A stretch of DNA of 64,000 nucleotides from Todiramphus chloris collaris. Taxonomy: Eukaryota; Chordata; Aves; Coraciiformes; Alcedinidae. The position numbers were made by a program, and so were the translations under genes. Location of the stretch: assembly GCA_025345505.1 (NCBI GenBank), contig JANVCC010000010.1, positions 40,834,660 through 40,898,659 on the forward strand, in the 5' to 3' direction. Below are positions 28,295 through 41,326 of the stretch, piece by piece. Under the pieces are notes generated by a model. The model searched no databases. It had not been told where the DNA came from and saw nothing but the letters and a program-made list of their open reading frames with translations. Positions within the stretch are counted from its first letter, which is position 1. The number at the start of each line of letters is the position of its first letter.

Positions 28295-30662
28295 CCCTCA
28301 CAGAAGTGAGACTGGGAATATCTTGAAAATTAAGTCTTAAATAGTGTCTTTTGTCAAAGTTACTCCAAAAAGTCAGGATCTAGGAGCTACCCAGCGTGAG
28401 CTCATGTAGGTAACTTATAGTGCTGACTGTGCTGTAGTATTCCTTCCCAGGTAGATTTTGATGACTGCTGAAATATTCATGCATCGTAAAATAGTGTTTC
28501 TAAGATCCAGCTGAGAAGTAACTAAGGTAAGAATATCTGTGAGTAGGGCATTTTTTTTCTGGGGTGCATTTAGCTAAGTGTATGGAGGAGATACAAATTC
28601 GTGGCTGTAACTGTAGATACTGCTGAAAGCTTAATGCCAGCAAGGAGCCCAGAAGTGCTCCTAAATCAGATCTCAGTCAACTAGCTTCACTGTGGCCATA
28701 AATTCTACTAAATGTGCTCCCTTTTCCATCAGTATCTCCTCCTGCATGCTCAGCTGATATTCCAATGCACTGGAGCATTTTTGAAACAACAGTGGCTCAG
28801 AGTTAATGTAAATGTGTGTCCTATTCCTGGTACTTGAGTTCATATTATGTGACCAGTGCATCTAGATATATTCTTTCATATAAGCTCTTTAAGTTGGCAC
28901 ATGGTTAAGTTTGGTTAAAACTCCCCGCTTGTCGCACCCTTAAGAAGGGTTTGAAACATTTCAGTTTTCAGATTTTTCCATTTTATAAAGTAAATAATGT
29001 TCCTTGTCTGAAGTTCCCAGCTTTGTATTCTACTCTTGTAACATTTCTTAAAGAGACTATTATATGTGTTTACATGATTGCATCCAAATTTAGACAATGT
29101 GAAGGAAGAAGTTATCGGTTTATATAATTTGTAAATAACAATAGTGAATTCAATGTTTCAAAATGAATTTTTTCCATATCATTTTATCTCACTTTTAAAA
29201 TCCATTTTGAATTATTGCAATTAAAGTTTTTGGCTGGGGATGTTGTGTTTAACAGAATATGCTGATGGTTTTGTATTTTCACATTTCTTTCAACATTGTA
29301 TATAAAAATTGGAGCAATGCACAAGTCTTATCTCTGAGCTCACTTGGATATAGTGATAATTTAATGGCCAAGGAATCCAACTTTGGAAAGTAGTAAAAAG
29401 CAGTTGTTTCTGTATTTTAAAACCATGCCAGAATATTTGTTCAAAGAGAATAATTAAGCACAGGTTTCTTTTGCACTTGTTGTGCAGAATAAAAAGCAAT
29501 GACCTTTGAGCTTTTGAGATGCTATATAAAAAGCTGACTATGAGTCTTTCTAACCCGAAACACTATTTCTTATATTATTATTATCACTTCCTCCAAATTT
29601 CCATCAGTTATAGTCCTATGTTGTTATGGCCCTCTCTTGCTCTTGCTTACTATCTCCAGCTGTTGTCATCGAAATACCAAATTAATTCTGTACAGGTAAA
29701 TTTAAACTTCATGTCAAAACTTCCAGGCTACCTCATCTTCTTTACTTTTTGTGGTTTTCTTGGGGTAAACATTTGCTGTTCTTCCTTTTCTCCTAGATAC
29801 CCGCTATAAACAGTGAGATATAATTACGCTATATATTGCACTTTCTGAGATACACATTAATTTATGTGAGAACTTTCTAATAAGCATCTGAGCATCAGTA
29901 GGTATCAATTACTTTTCATATTATTTTTGAAGCAATTAACAATGTGCTAGGTGACTGCACGTAAAATTTTATTGTTTGAGCCCTGAAGGACAAATAGCAG
30001 TAGAAAGTGTGAAGGTTAAGAAAGGACAATGCTAAAGCAATAAAGAGGAGCAATTTCGATGACTCATTTCTCTCTTAAATCACCTTACAATTAAAAATAG
30101 TGAATCCTTAATAAAACAGTACAGTCTCAAGTGAATAAATATTATAGGAAATTATTAGTACACTGAGATTTATACAATTTTCATAACTGTATCACCCGCA
30201 ATTTCCCATAATGGATCAGGCTGAAAATAATCTTTTCTTGTCAGATTTTCATCACCTGGGCTGTGTATCTAATGCTATCCCAAACTGTCCACTTATGCAT
30301 ATTGTGTTTGTGGATATTAAAAAAGAGTTTTTTCAAAAGAATTATTTTTACCTTTTCCTTTCAGATTAATATTCAGCTACTAACAGAAGTTATACCGCTA
30401 TTATTATACAGCTATTGAGAATTTTATAGGAGCTGCTTTACTAAAGTTCTAACAAGACATGATCTGCTTTCAGTTACATCCCTGTAAACATGAAGCAAAG
30501 ATTTTAAGGAGTTAACCTCAGCTGTGAAACCATGTGCCTGCAGAATATAGTCTCTTATTTTGAAGAGTCAGGAGTGAGGACTGATATTGTATATGATCTC
30601 CCTAAAACAGTTACCCACAGAAGGACAATAAAAACAAATTTAATTCAGGAAATACAGAGTCC

Positions 30663-30680
30663 TTTTTTTTTTTTTTTTTT
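30663..30680. repeat. Poly-T tract, 18 bases
   Basis: T18 followed by GCAG. No exon-like frame with a partner donor is recognised. Confidence 0.85.
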
Positions 30681-31810
30681 GCAGAATAAATAAAGCATTT
30701 AATTGACTTCCATATGTTCTTGTGGTTCCCCCTCCTCCCTTTCGTATAAAAGAAGACAGCTTTTATGGAATTTCCGTTTTTCTTGCTGTATTTTTGAAAA
30801 AATGAAAGCAGTTATTACGAAGGAAAAGCGTAACAGGAAAAGAGATCTGACTGCTCTGAGCTGGAGTGCTGCTGCCTCTATTTGAATAAAAACAAACCCC
30901 AAACCTTCCTGTGCCTGCAGTTTCATGCCTGCTTTTGCTCGAGCATTGTTTAAACTCTGAGGTTACTGGGAGTACTGTAAAACAAATGATACCAATGAAA
31001 TGACAGCATATTTTTCTCTGAAAAAATTGCTCACCCACTGTTGGAATCTGCCAATCCCTTGTAAGCCGGTTAGTGCCACAGAATATCTAATGGTGCGTTA
31101 GGATCCTAGCAGGCTCCATGTCAGCTGACAAATGGCTTCAGTGACTTCTCCAGTAATAAGCAAATTCCTCTAATGTGTTTCTTTGGCTTTTTTTAACTCT
31201 TATTTTTCCCCCTTTGTGCTTTCAAAAGATTTCAAAGTGTATGCTTGCCCAGCTTTGCTTCCCTTTTCAATCTTCACTCATTTTCCTAAAGCGTGACTTT
31301 TTTCCCCTCAGGCCAGTTTGTTCGTCTGAAGTTCCCACACAGACCATTACAACAGTTTACTTGCCCATGACATGTTTTTTGCCTCCAGGTAGTTTTTGAT
31401 GCTGCAGATAATCTACATTCACAGAAAAATCAGAACTTGTGGTGCCTTTTGTATCCCAGTACAGGACTGGAGAACAACTTTTGGGGGAATATTTCTTTAT
31501 GAATAGATATACAGGAAATACTTTGGGGAAAGGAGTCTTTCTGAGAAGGCTACTTAAGCAATCATTTCATTTATAGGCCAATTTTATCGTTGTTTGAGAA
31601 ACTTGAAGAAGCCCTATTTTTAGAATATGGGTTGTGGTCTGCTGGAACTGAGAGAAAATTATAACTTGTATTTTGGATGGAAAAATTCTACCCACACTAC
31701 ATGCTATCTGCTTAAAACATAATGAATAAAATACCCTTGCTGAGCTATCGGGACAAATATCACTGCATTTCTGAGTGCCACAGTGTCCATGCCAGAGACC
31801 CCATAGCAAA

Positions 31811-31830
31811 GGGGGGTGCAGTTACCCCCC
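31811..31830. repeat. GC-rich perfect hairpin
   Basis: The arms GGGGGGT and ACCCCCC pair perfectly around a 6-base loop (GCAGTT). The hairpin lies in a GC-rich patch (about 31.77-31.93 kb) inside AT-rich intron. Confidence 0.7.
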
Positions 31831-34800
31831 ACGCCAGGACCTCCTTCAGCCTGCCCAGCAGCTGCAGGGTGCTTCTGCCACATCTGGCTTCTGACTCAAG
31901 GGTCCATTTGTTATTGTTCCTCCTTCCAGCCAGCTAATTAGTACGCTGGACCGTTAGTATGTTGTGGATTTTAGTCCCAATTCTGGTTTTTTTTCAGGCA
32001 GAGGTTTTATAACAGCAGACAGATGATGCATACACTGCAGTTAATTGTGAGGTTCTGGAGGTGGGACATCTGGTAATGTAGGCTCTCTGAATGTCTGCAC
32101 ATAACTGTCCTAGGTGGGATGAGGGGTCTTCGAGAGACTAGTGTCTCTCGCTGACTTTACAGTTTAGAGCTATCCACACTTTAAAGTAAACGGCTGAAAG
32201 GAACTAAGAACCACATAATCAGTCTCTTTGTTTCCAGTAAGGAGACAGTCATACATGCCATAAAGTCTGCAAAGAAAAATAAAGCTCAGGTAAAGCTTGT
32301 GAGCAAATTTTCAAAGTGATTTAGGGGCCTAGCAGCTGTGAGTCAATGCTTTTAAGTGCCAATCTCCCAAACACGTTGAAAGATGTAAGGATGCTGAATC
32401 ACCTCTGTCATCACAAGGCCTGGTTTTCAATATTTATAGGTTTGTCAACTTTAAATATACGGGCTGATACTTTTAAGAAAACTGTTGGCTTTAAGCAGAA
32501 GTTTTAGAAGAATATCAATAAAATTATTTTTCATTAATTTCCAAGAGTGAAGATGAAATGGAAACAGGCACTACTGTGCTGGATAAAATAAAAAGAGTCT
32601 TATGACTATTTCACTAAGAAGCTACAATAACTTTATTTTGGACCAGCCTCTTCGAATTTGGCAAGAGAATGCTGGAGGGTCAAGACAGTGTTTTTCACTC
32701 CTTCCCTGTGAAAAATCTGAAATTTGTACAGGATGTGAGTGTTGAAAAGTCTCAGTTCACATAAGCTTTCTAAACTCAGAGTTTAGAAAATAAACCACCC
32801 ATAATTGTACTGAACATGCTCCGGTCCTTGGCCTTGACTTTTCCTAGAAATCAGAAGTTGCTGTGATAATGGAAGTGGGCACTGAGAGAAAATGAAAGCT
32901 TTGCCCTGACCAACAGGATTTGTTTTACTTGGGCCTGGGTGGCATATGGGGTAAACACCATCAATGAAATAATGAAGGGGTTGTAGTTTAGAGATGTGCT
33001 GAGAAGGGAAGCTGAGAGGAAACTGAGACTGGGAGAAAGCTGAAGCTAAAGAAATGGGTGAGTGAGAAAAGGAACAGGTGGGGTCTGAAAACTTGGGTGA
33101 GAAGAGAGAGGAAATGCCACTGGTGAGAATTAGGGTATGATGTGAACTTAGCCCTTTACAGTAGGGCCATGCCAGGGATGAAAAAGGAAGCAGTCAAAAC
33201 TAAGCTTGGGATCTGTAATGTGGTAGAATAAATGTCCTCAGAGCCCACGATATTTAGGTAAGTTAAGACATTGCTAAGAATCCTTATAATTGAAATAAAG
33301 ACTGAATTATAAAAAACAAGATCGCTGACTGAGGCATGAAAGATTGGGGTGGCATTACATATGGTTCCCCTTGGTGCCTGGACACTGGCTTCTTGGTACC
33401 ACAGGATTTGGAAGCCTTCCAATTCTCTGAACTGTCACTGCTGCTCTGGGAACTGCCCTTTTCCCTCCTCCTCGGGGTTGCTCCTCTTCACCCATTTACC
33501 ACAGTACCCTTCCTTACGCTGGCAGCAGTTTCTCCTCTCAGGTGATAAGAACCTTCTGTGATCAAACAGAAATAACCAGTATATTTTTCTGACTGAAGTC
33601 CTTGCTAGGCTTTGTAGGCTTCTTCTTAGTTGCGCTGTTTTTAAAATTTCTGGGGGAAAAGTCTGGAAATCATAGCGCAATTTAAATAAAATTCATTGTA
33701 CAGATAATTTTTCAATGGCTTCAGGCACAGAGTCTTGACACTGTTTTCTAATTAAATATGAATCTGGTTCACCCAGCTGTTTCTCTATTAACACACGAAA
33801 TAATTCCAGTGCTTCATTAAGTTTGGTCACACATCCGTAGAGCTCAAAACATCATAAAACTTTTCCCCTTTGTATAGTAATTGCCTTCACTTGTGAATGG
33901 TCAGCATATCCGGCTATAGAGGCCAGCCTCTAATGCCAGATATTGAGAGCCGAGCACATGCATGCTTTCTTTACTACCTTTCTGTACTGTAGAGGGGTTT
34001 TATTTTCCCCTTGGAAGTGATACATACTGATTTTACACAGCAGTGTGTTTTGATTCTTGCATTTAGTTTTATGACTGAGTCATGAATAATTTGCCTTTCA
34101 GTTAACCTCATTCACTGTGTGAGAATTGCAAACATTTTCTTTTGTAAACTGTGTATTTGCAAGAGGATCTTGAGGCCCCTATTGGGATTCATTTGGAATC
34201 TTCATGGAGAGACTGGTGATTGGAGACAGTGTAAAAATAGGGTAGCTCACAGAGGTCTCTCTGAATAAAACACCACTGGGATAATATCTTGTACGCACAG
34301 AGGAGGAGTTGAAGAAAATTAAAAGCTCCATTATGGCTATTTAAGTCACAGTTTTTTGCCCAATTCTTTCTTTCTTTCCTGAATGCCCTTTTCTACAGTC
34401 CAGTGCCTAACACTTGCTGAAGAATGAGTGGGTTTCATTTTTTCTTGTTGTTTTGCATTTTTCTTACTCCTCTGCTCTTGACAAACATTCCACTCACTTG
34501 ACTGTCCAGAGGCCTCACCCTGACTTCTGGGCTTGGTAGTGCTCCTCTACCTGCTGGAGGAAAAGAGGATCTGGCTTCTTGCTATCTTGCAGTTTTTTTG
34601 CTATTGGCAGAAAGTCAAAGTAATAGTCACAGTGTGTCTCTACTTAATTCAGAAGTATGGAAGAGCTACAAGGATGAACAGCTGCATTGGAAAGAGGGAA
34701 GGGACATGCTTTAAAAGACAAACTGGTGGAAGAACTTAGCTCTTTCTGAAGCAGTTCATTGCAGGCAGCCGTTCTCAAGGCTATTTGAGCTTTCCCCATC

Positions 34801-36970
34801 ACACACAAAAAAATTGATAATCCTAATAATTCATGTCAGAAAGAAAGAGTTTATGGACTTTTTTTAATGTTGATAAACAGCTTGGGTGGTGATTTCTTAG
34901 ATGGTGTACCATCTGGCTGAGGTTTTATATCTAGGATAGGCAGCCACTGCTCTGGAAGAGGTGGATTTTTTCAGAGTGAAGCACCTTCTAAAATTACTTT
35001 TTCAGGAGCCTTACTGTTAAAGACGTGCAGTTATTTTCCTTATGCCTTTCCCCCCTTGCCTTTGTGGCATTGGCTTAGCAGTGTTCAGCAGAATTCCAGC
35101 ATGTTAACTTTGGTGATGGATTGTAAAATAAGATATATTTTTAATTATATGACATACTGATGTTAGTCAATTCTATTTCTGGCTTCAATTGCCAATAATC
35201 TAAAATAATAATTAAACTATGTTCAGTGCCAAGCCATGCGAGAGTTTGAATGAATGAAATGACAAAAGATGATGAGTATGGTTGGAAAAACTCTGGACAG
35301 CCTTTCTCAAGAGGGTGAAAAAGCATTTAAATATAGTTGGAAATTAGTCCAAAAGAAATGAGACAAAACATGAATGAGATTGGGGAGGTCATCTGACAGA
35401 TTAATGTGCTAAAAGATACATGGTAATTATTCCTGTGAGAGATAGAAAAATGTACATAGAAGACTCTTAGCTAGAAATATATTGTGCATTTAAGTTCCAG
35501 CAAGATAGCTATGAGCTAGCTTCCTTCCAATCTCAACATGGAGTAAGAAGAGGACTTTTTGGACTGTATAGGAAATTAGATGTAAACCATTTGGAGTTTT
35601 CTTATATTTATCATATTAGCCCTGAAAACTGTCGTTTAAGCAAGCCAAATAACCTATAGGGTCTTGATTAAGCCTGTATGACTTGAGTGTTAAAGCACGT
35701 TAAACATGATGCCTAAAGTAAACCTGATGTTCACTGTGCTGGTGATGTGCATTGAATAATTTCTACTGTAGCAACCTATAAGACTTCCTGGTGTCTGCCC
35801 AAAAGGTACTGCCCTCAGCAAGGTAGAGACCCTGTTCCTGGGACCTGACTCAGTACACCCACATTGTGTTGCACTTTGACATGTGGATTAGTAATTAAAT
35901 ACCAGACAGGCATGAAAACACCACAGCTGAAGACTAGAATTCATTCTCTCAGGGACAGGCCATGTACCCCTCAAGTGTATTTCTAGGGAAATACAATTTA
36001 GTACAATGTACCTGCACTTACAGAGTAGTTATGTCTGATGTTCTCCTAAATATGTCTTTTTCTGCAATGTTGTCTCTTGTAGCTAGATCATGTCCTATCT
36101 AAAGCAAGAAATACCTTTTATTCCCTATTTATTTAGCTGCATGGAGGATTCTGGAGTATAGTAGGCTTCTCGATGCTTTAGTACTTTTATTAGAATTATT
36201 ATTAGTACTAGTAGTAATATACATGGTACTTTGTTTAGCTGCTTCTAGAACATTTTGGGAGCTGTGGCATGGGGGAGTGCTGCAGTTTAAAACATTACAG
36301 CTGCTGTTGCTTCTGGAGCGCGTTTCAGAGAATTTGAAATCTTCTAGTTGTTGCTCCTCATTAGTGGTGCTGCACTGGCTCTAAGAGTCATTTGGGGAAC
36401 ATAACAACGTGCCAAAGGGGAAGGGCTTGCAATGAGGGAAGAGGTAATTTCTTGTGTACATTCCGGATGTTAGAAGAGCATTAAATTTCATGAACCATTT
36501 TCTTTCTCCTTACTTCAGACTGTCCCTTGTTCTTCTTGCAGAAGACAGAATGTCGAGCTTTTATTTTTGTCAGCATTTTAGAAAACTTGGCTGTCCCTAC
36601 GGTATGTTGAGAAACAAAGCTCATGAAAGACTATAAACTGGCAGAGTAGAAATGTAATTAGCACAAACTGGGTTTTCTGCCGCTTTATTTATTTTTACAA
36701 TGATTCTAGCGTAGATTCTTGAGATTCTACATTGGAAATGGGATGCTACAATTACCTGAATGCTGTGAACTTTACCCAGACATTGTTTGCTATGCAGACT
36801 CCCACTCCAGAACCACTCCTTATTCTGTCACCTCCGTGACTCTGATGGGCATTGTCTGAGGTCAGCTTGCAAGCTCCTCACATTAGAGTTTATGTGTTTC
36901 TTTACCATCAACTTCTATGCACATCTCGATGATAAAAAGGTTCAGACTGTTCTTAGGAAAGCTGTTCTTG

Positions 36971-37044
36971 TCCTGTTCATTGCAGGGGGGTTGGACTAGA
37001 TGACCTTTAAAGGTCCCTTCCAACCCAAAGTATTCTATCATTCT
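36971..37044 (+). mobile_element. CR1 LINE, very short 3' tail (well preserved)
   Basis: This 74-bp fragment contains the signature avian CR1 end: TTGCAGGGGGGTTGGACTAG, then ATGACCTTTAAAGGTCCCTT, then CCAACCC and about one and a half ATTCTATC-type 8-mers. It is nearly free of substitutions against the pattern I know, so it is younger than the copy at 10.5 kb. The extreme 5' truncation is typical of CR1. No target duplication is clear. Confidence 0.92.
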
Positions 37045-39893
37045 AAAGCATGGGCGAGCTGGGTGTGTTCAGATGGTTTCCAAGCAGAAGACAGGTCCTG
37101 CCCTTAAATTCAAGCTGGTGTGCTGTCAAGGCAAAGTGCTGTTAGTGATGAGAGGGCTCAGGAGATTCTGTAGTGGCAGCAGCTGTTTAAGGAGCCATGT
37201 CAATCAGCTGTGTGAGGAACCTTCCAGTTGGGAGATGACTGATGCAGTGTGGAGGCTTTAGGGGAAAAAAGCCGGTATGGTGAGAGGCAGAATGGACTAA
37301 AAGCATATGGAGTGCCTTGTTAGCTTGCTCCAACCAACATCTGGCCTGTTTTGAAAGGTGTTTGAACGTTGCCATTGGATAAAACGGGACTAATTTTTTT
37401 CATCAAAACCACATTCCTGGCATAGTGGCCTAGTTTCCTTCTCTTCTTCTGGTTTGTTTTCGTACTGAATTGTGAAGCTGGTGGTGTGAGTGGGACAAAA
37501 GGCCACAGGTGAAGAATTAAGATTCATGTTTCACCTGTTATTATTTGTGCCACAAATACTTCCTCATAATCAATAAAAAGAAAATGATAATTTTTCTGTA
37601 TTGAAATACGCTATGACATTTGGGCCTGTCAAGCACCATGTCCCATTTCCTTTGTTTGCAAGTTAAACAGGCAGAGCTGCGTCGAAGTTCAAAGACTGAG
37701 GAGGGCTTTGTAGGTGATAGACAAGCTAGCCCGTCATTTAGTTTTCCTCCCAGTTTTCTGACAGAACTTTTTCTTGGAAAACACTTCACAGTGTCTGTGC
37801 CTCTCCTTCACTCTTTCCACAAATACATTTAAATTGCTTATTTCATTGTTGACATTAATATTTTTGTTTACTTTGTGTTTCATCTCCCTGTCTGCAGCAC
37901 TTCCCCTTAGGACTTCAAAATTTTCGTAATTTCATAATATTGTGCCACCTGCGTGATCAGTGTAAAACCCCATGAATGGAATACTCAGTATGTAGAAATG
38001 CAGAGCTGTATTTCAATCCTCTATATAATTGTCAGTGTATTATGCATTCCAATGTATTAAACATTAAGTTTCAGTCTACCATTAAGGATGATCTCTGGCA
38101 TAGAGAAAGATTAATTTAAAATTAATTTATTTAGCGATCACTGGCTGGCAGAACAGTGTTGTACACAGCTGCAGGGACTTGATGATTTTCAGATTACCAA
38201 ATAGAATAACATCACAGTAACAAGCAATATAGAACAGACAGACTGGGGTCTGCTTCTGCCTACTGGCAAAACATTGTTCCATGTAAACTGAGTAGGTTGA
38301 GAGAAACTACCTGTTTACTATAATCCAGTAAAGATTTTAAACAGAAAAATTTAAAAAGCGTAACTTGTACTGATTATCATAGTGTTTTTACTTGTTTTGC
38401 CGTTAAAGCTGTAACAAGGCAAGACTGTTGAATTCGTATTATTACTATGCAAATGTGAAACTTGTCTCTTATATACACTCCATGTGATGCTTCAGAATCA
38501 GAGATAAATCTGTTCATTTTACAGTGGTCTTTTCATGGTGAGAGACTAATTTCTTGCTTCACATTGAAAAGGCAGGAGCTGACAAAGCAGTTCTGACCTG
38601 ATTTGGGCCAGTTTTTCCTTTCTCTGGCTGCTCTAAATTCATATTGACTTTTCCAAGCAGAGAAACAGGTGCTCTGCTAAATTTTAACATCATCTTTAAT
38701 GAGATTCTGGCTTACAGTATGTCCTGCGAGGTTTGTCAATAGATTTATTCATATGCCATTTAGCTACTTTATTAATCCTTTTAGCCTTGTGGAACACAGT
38801 TGATTATCTCATTTTATACTTGATTTTGGTCTGATGCAAAAAGGGCTGTTATGTATTGAAAATAAAATAGATTTGGGGGGGTTGTCATGGGTTATACTTT
38901 GGATTGCTTAAGTTGCAATGGCAAATACATGCTGTTGGCTAGAGGCACCTGAGCTTGTTACAGATGCCACGCATTTTGTTTATATAAAGCTTCTCTTGAA
39001 AGAGTCCCTTTAGAATTAGTAAAATTTTGTAACCATCTGTGACTTTGAAGTGCAAAATGACTCGGCCAGAAATGCTCTTCAAGCAATTGTGAATGAGGGT
39101 GTGGGCACTGTCAGGAGAATGAGAGTCCGGCAGCAAGTAGAATTGCTGCTGTTCAGAGGATGCCACTGTTTTGAAAAGGAAACTGAGGGTAGGAAAAGGG
39201 TTACAGCTGCATGTCAACAAAAGTTGGCGTGTGTCAGTAAGTTACCTCTTCAGTATGTCTTGTGATAATTGTGCCATTCTTTCCCGCACTCTGAAACTCT
39301 TCAGTTGTCGATATAAGTGTATGTTGACACAGCGTTCTTATCCTTGGCTGTGAGCTATCTGATGTAGTTCTTACCCCACGTGAAACACTCTGCAATTGAA
39401 AATATATATGGAGTCCAGATTTTACAAAATAAACCTTTCCAGGTTCTTCCTGCCAAAAATCCAACCCAAGAAAATACACCACTCCCATAATACTCTAAGA
39501 TGCCACTTAATAGTGGTTTTACCATACTCTTTCCAGTTTTCACTCTCATTTAGACATTTGAGTGACCCTTTCAAGAAGCAACCACAAATTGTGTGCAGTT
39601 TCCTTGTACATAGTGTAACAAACGCACGCACAGCAAGAGCCCTACAGTTCCTGTTTGTCTACAAAGGTAGCAATTTTTACATGCTCGTAAGAGTTTTCCC
39701 TTGTGTAAATAAAATGTGTGCCTGAAAACAAATACTCTAGGAAACCAAGCTGGCAACATTTCTTCCAATAAATTATTGATTTGCTCAAAATGCTGGCATT
39801 GATATTTGAATGGATCACAGATAATTGCATGGATAATTCCCTTTCTCTCACCAAGGGTTTACATTAAAATAAAGCTTCACAGCAGCTTTAGTT

Positions 39894-39907
39894 ATGCATA
39901 TATGCAT
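39894..39907. repeat. 14-bp perfect palindrome ATGCATATATGCAT
   Basis: Two ATGCAT half-sites in mirror arrangement, followed by TATAAAT. A POU/homeodomain dimer site is possible but unproven. Confidence 0.6.
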
Positions 39908-40247
39908 TGTATAAATGGAGCTGAAAACATTACATCAAAGTTTGACCCTTTCCCTAAATATGTTCTCCAAGGTTGCATTATTGTATAATCAGATGAGTAA
40001 TGATGTGTACAGTTTAGGTCAGGCTTGGCAGGACCCAGAGCAGCACTAGCACGAGATAAGATGGTTATCACTTGGTGAGGGCCCTGGGGGGGACAGCCAG
40101 TGTAGCAGGCTGTCGACCACAGAGCACCATGATTGCTGGTAGGTGAGGTAAAGCTGGTGTAACTGGAGATGGCTCGCAGCCCCGCCATTCGTGAGAACTA
40201 CAGGATGGTTTAGGCAGCTAGCACAAGGTGGAGCAGTTTTAAGGCTA

Positions 40248-40259
40248 CATTAATTAATG
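40248..40259. repeat. 12-bp palindrome CATTAATTAATG
   Basis: A perfect palindrome with overlapping TAATTA homeodomain cores. A regulatory role is only inferred. Confidence 0.6.
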
Positions 40260-40997
40260 ACAAAATATTGGCCTGATACAGAGCTGGCTCAGGATCAGAG
40301 GAGAATGAAAGCAATTTATTGTGTTCATCTGTATGCGCTCTGTGTATGTCATATAAATGTATTAATACTGCTTGACATGTTTATATTTTTATATTGAAAG
40401 GACTCTAGAGTAATTTACTGCTGTTACTTTATTTCTCATATGTAGTTTTTTATTTCCATAGATGGAATAAGCTGATCTTGATAGAAGCAGTTGACTTCAT
40501 TTATATCCTCTGTCAGGTTAACACTGTTGACAGTGTGCTATTTGACTTTTGCTTCAGCGTGGTGATGTTTTGGTTGGGATATTTAATCTCAGTGTTTCCC
40601 CAAAGGTGGTCTAAGTTTAATGCATGCCTATAATAAATTCAATGTAGAATAGGAATAGCCTGCTTGTGTTTGCCCAGTACTGAAAGCAGTTAGAGTTCCC
40701 CAAGAGCATAAACCAACAATTGCAAACTGGCCCTTTGCAGTGAAATCCGGAAACTTGAATGGGATGTTTTAGTTTCCATAAAGCTATGGTATAAAGGCAT
40801 ATTTAACACCCTGCATGTGACCTAGCTCATGAAAAGCACCTTATGTTGTGCCTTTTTATGAATAAAATTGTTTTATATCTGTCTTTAGAATAGTAAGTTT
40901 TTTTATTCTCAATATTTAAATTAAGTATGGGCTTCATGTTGCATTATATCGATGTATTTCATTGATTATATCAATTATCTTCCAGTGGCTTTGCTAA

Positions 40998-41036
40998 TCT
41001 TAAAAAATTAAAAAAAAAAAGAAAAGAAAAAAGAAC
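40998..41036. repeat. A-rich tract
   Basis: An A-rich run with a few T and G interruptions. No retroelement body was recognised next to it. Confidence 0.85.
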
Positions 41037-41286
41037 TGAATTGGCACAAAGATGAGATGGAAGCTCACAGATATTTAGTGTAGATGAGGCATTTGTTGTC
41101 CCCTTCGTTATCTTGCCTTTCTGATAAGATACAGTAGTACCAAATGGGGTTAGGCAGCTAGAAAGGAAGCTGTGAGCAGCAACATAATTGAGGCCAGCAT
41201 GCTGGGATGCCAGAACAAGGAGCTACTACCATTCAGGGAGAAGGGATTATTTAATTATTGAATTATTAGGCATCCAGTTAGATGTG

Positions 41287-41326
41287 TTAATCTCTGTGTC
41301 ACTTTTTTAATCTCCATGTCACCTCT
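41287..41326. repeat. Two-copy 20-bp tandem repeat
   Basis: TTAATCTCTGTGTCACTTTT is followed directly by TTAATCTCCATGTCACCTCT, differing at four positions. It is a local tandem duplication. Confidence 0.75.

Larger units (their letters stand above)
13802..36970. other. AT-rich intron without recognised gene
   Basis: A 23-kb stretch without exon-like sequence. It holds poly-T tracts (14603-14620, 28277-28294, 30663-30680), an (AT)10 microsatellite (27295-27314), POU/homeodomain-type sites near 21.1 and 22.56 kb, and a short GC-rich block with a hairpin near 31.8 kb. No transposon family was recognised by eye, although old diverged copies could be present. Confidence 0.6.

Noticed and set aside
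28277-28305. Poly-T followed by CCCTCACAG, like a splice acceptor
   Set aside because: No open, conserved-looking frame with a donor follows, and T runs before CAG are common by chance.
39165-39240. GGAAACTGAGG followed by a run weakly like the minus strand of MIR
   Set aside because: Only about 12 bases match well. The rest is too diverged to call without alignment.
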